Shown here one piece after another: positions 62,830 to 64,000 of a stretch of DNA of 64,000 nucleotides. Positions within the stretch are counted from its first letter, which is position 1; each line of letters opens with the position of its first letter. A model generated the notes under the pieces. The model searched no databases, was not told where the DNA came from, and was given only the letters and a program-made list of their open reading frames with translations. The stretch comes from Flavobacteriales bacterium (GTDB taxonomy: Bacteria > Bacteroidota > Bacteroidia > Flavobacteriales_F > PHOS-HE28), in assembly GCA_016788635.1 (NCBI GenBank), contig JAEUSU010000041.1:248001-312000 (forward strand). The letters run 5' to 3'. The translations under genes and the position numbers were made by a program.

Positions 62830-64000
62830 TCACGGCTCGCTGAACACCACCACGGTCTGTAGCAAAGGCCGGTCGTGTTGATCACACAAGCGCACCACAT
62901 AGACACCTGCTGGTAGTTCGCCACGGTCCACCCGGATGCTGTTCCCGAGTTGGACAGGTCCAGGTGCCACTTCCCGGCCAAGCTGGTCATGCACCATGAC
63001 CTGTCGCACCCTATCCAAGCCATTGCCGGTGAAGGTGACCGCATCCCAAGCCGGATTGGGATAGGCCATGATATCCTGGACCCCTGACTGGTCAGCGAGA
63101 GTATTCACACAGACCGCGTTCTCGCACCAGTTCACGCCTGGTCCCACCGTGCCGGTGTTGATATCGATGAACGGTGGTGATGTGGTGCTGGGGCTCAGAT
63201 CGCAGAAGTTCAGGTGGTCGGTGATGAGGCCCTCGTTGATCGTCTGGCCCGTGACGCACACCGTACCCCAGCCGCGCATGATGCCCCGGTTCACCAGGTC
63301 GCCGTTCACGAACACGTGGGTGCCGAAAAGGACATCCAATTCGCCACTGGGCATTGCCTCTGTACCGAGCCATAAGTGTCCGGTCACATCGATCTGACCT
63401 TCATTGTCGATCATCCCATACACCAGAACCTCATGCAGTAGTGCATAGCCCCCGGCGTCATTCGCCAGCACACCATAGGCGGTGAGGTATTGAGCTGTAA
63501 GGGAGCCTTCGTTCCCGAGTAAATAGGACACTTCAAGAACTTCCAGATCGATCTGTCCAAAGTTGGTACCCACCATGCTTTGATAGGTATGTCCAGTGAT
63601 GGTGCCGGAATTGTACAGACGCGTTCCCGGGTACTGGTATACGAGGTCGAGTATGGTCCATGTGCCGGTCTGAATGATGGAATCCGGGTAAAGCGATGCG
63701 ATCCCCGTGATCAATAGGCCATCATTCTTCAGGAACTGCGCGGTGTCAGAGTGAATGAGGAAGTGCACGTCGATCAGACCGCGGTTCCACACATTGCGAA
63801 CGAAGATCAGGGTGTCCACAGTGGAGAGTTGTCCTGTGTTGGTGATGCTGATGAAGTCGTTGGCGATGATCGTGAGGCCGGTGGCGCTCACGTCATGTGA
63901 GACGATGAGCGTATCGCAAGTGCCCGGCAGGCAGCCACAACCCCAAGTGGTTGGAGAATCCCAATCTCCATTGGCCACGGTCTGGCAAACCGACGCCTGC
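62830..64000 (-). CDS. T9SS-secreted surface protein (5' end beyond the window)
   Basis: At least 389 residues; the frame stays open to the window edge, and its last readable residues (ASVCQTVANGDWDSPTTW) resemble the start of the mature chain, so the signal peptide is just outside. A G8-like opening (NGDWDSPTTWGCGCLPG) is followed by many short strand repeats of the type LYNSGTITGHTYQSM, GTHVFVNGDLVNRGIM, typical of right-handed beta-helix proteins. It ends in a T9SS type A sorting domain (MAYPNPAWDAVTFTGNG, LPAGVYVVRLCDQ). Convergent with the GT4 gene, 15-bp gap. Confidence 0.88.
   Translation of the reverse strand, partial: QASVCQTVANGDWDSPTTWGCGCLPGTCDTLIVSHDVSATGLTIIANDFISITNTGQLSTVDTLIFVRNVWNRGLIDVHFLIHSDTAQFLKNDGLLITGIASLYPDSIIQTGTWTILDLVYQYPGTRLYNSGTITGHTYQSMVGTNFGQIDLEVLEVSYLLGNEGSLTAQYLTAYGVLANDAGGYALLHEVLVYGMIDNEGQIDVTGHLWLGTEAMPSGELDVLFGTHVFVNGDLVNRGIMRGWGTVCVTGQTINEGLITDHLNFCDLSPSTTSPPFIDINTGTVGPGVNWCENAVCVNTLADQSGVQDIMAYPNPAWDAVTFTGNGLDRVRQVMVHDQLGREVAPGPVQLGNSIRVDRGELPAGVYVVRLCDQHDRPLLQTVVVFSEP

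Overview
The window is a GC-rich chromosomal segment from a Bacteroidota bacterium, most likely an uncultured Flavobacteriales-type lineage. Four lines of evidence support this. Secreted proteins carry type IX secretion (T9SS, Por) C-terminal sorting domains (2..2689, 16053..17768, 41663..43267, 62830..end, plus an orphan tail at 14101). Many genes lack clear Shine-Dalgarno sequences. Upstream elements resemble the Bacteroidota -7 consensus TAnnTTTG. There is also an exosortase with a PID-type sorting signal. No rRNA, tRNA, CRISPR array, insertion sequence or phage gene was seen. The accession and species cannot be determined from the sequence alone.

Layout. 1-11 kb: a T9SS-secreted BNR/sortilin-like repeat protein (5' truncated), formate-THF ligase, a DPP-IV-type peptidase, an MFS transporter, an SdiA-regulated-like protein, and a K+ channel/bestrophin pair. 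11-20 kb: a glycine-rich surface protein, a GlcD-type FAD oxidase, a MORN protein, a CarH-like MerR-B12 photoregulator, a duplicated DUF4397 T9SS protein, an outer-membrane barrel and an M23/LysM peptidase. 20-34 kb: nitroreductase and MscS; a tightly coupled VWA / MoxR ATPase / CPBP protease operon; a 25-residue-repeat protein; TPR proteins; a dienoyl-CoA-reductase-like SDR; an orphan SiaC-type regulator divergent from a tandem UspA; Hsp20; and TonB. 34-47 kb: an information/stress cluster on the minus strand (rel, fur, STAS, purA, RsmB/RsmF-type methyltransferase), then fumarylacetoacetase, an SBBP-type T9SS protein, an SGNH protein, a barrel protein and glyA.

46.7-48 kb holds a compact exosortase cassette: a 67-residue PID-CTERM protein, the exosortase, and a small membrane partner. 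It is transcribed divergently from a surface-polysaccharide locus (48-62.8 kb). That locus has a Wzc-type tyrosine kinase/co-polymerase, a Wzm/Wzt ABC exporter with a C-terminal substrate-binding domain, three sulfotransferases, two PLP (DegT-fold) proteins, an ATP-grasp ligase, a GT2, two GT4 enzymes and a methyltransferase. The gene set suggests an ABC-exported glycan carrying sulfate and amide- or amino-linked decorations. No Wzx, Wzy or Wza is present in the window. The window closes in a 5'-truncated T9SS protein.

Candidate new biology, in order of interest: the minimal PID-CTERM/exosortase unit; a family of promoters that place the -7 box 4-9 nt before the start codon, implying leaderless mRNAs; a hairpin abutting the hsp20 start codon; a 137-aa protein made of four exact 25-residue repeats; and the CarH-like regulator without adjacent carotenoid genes.
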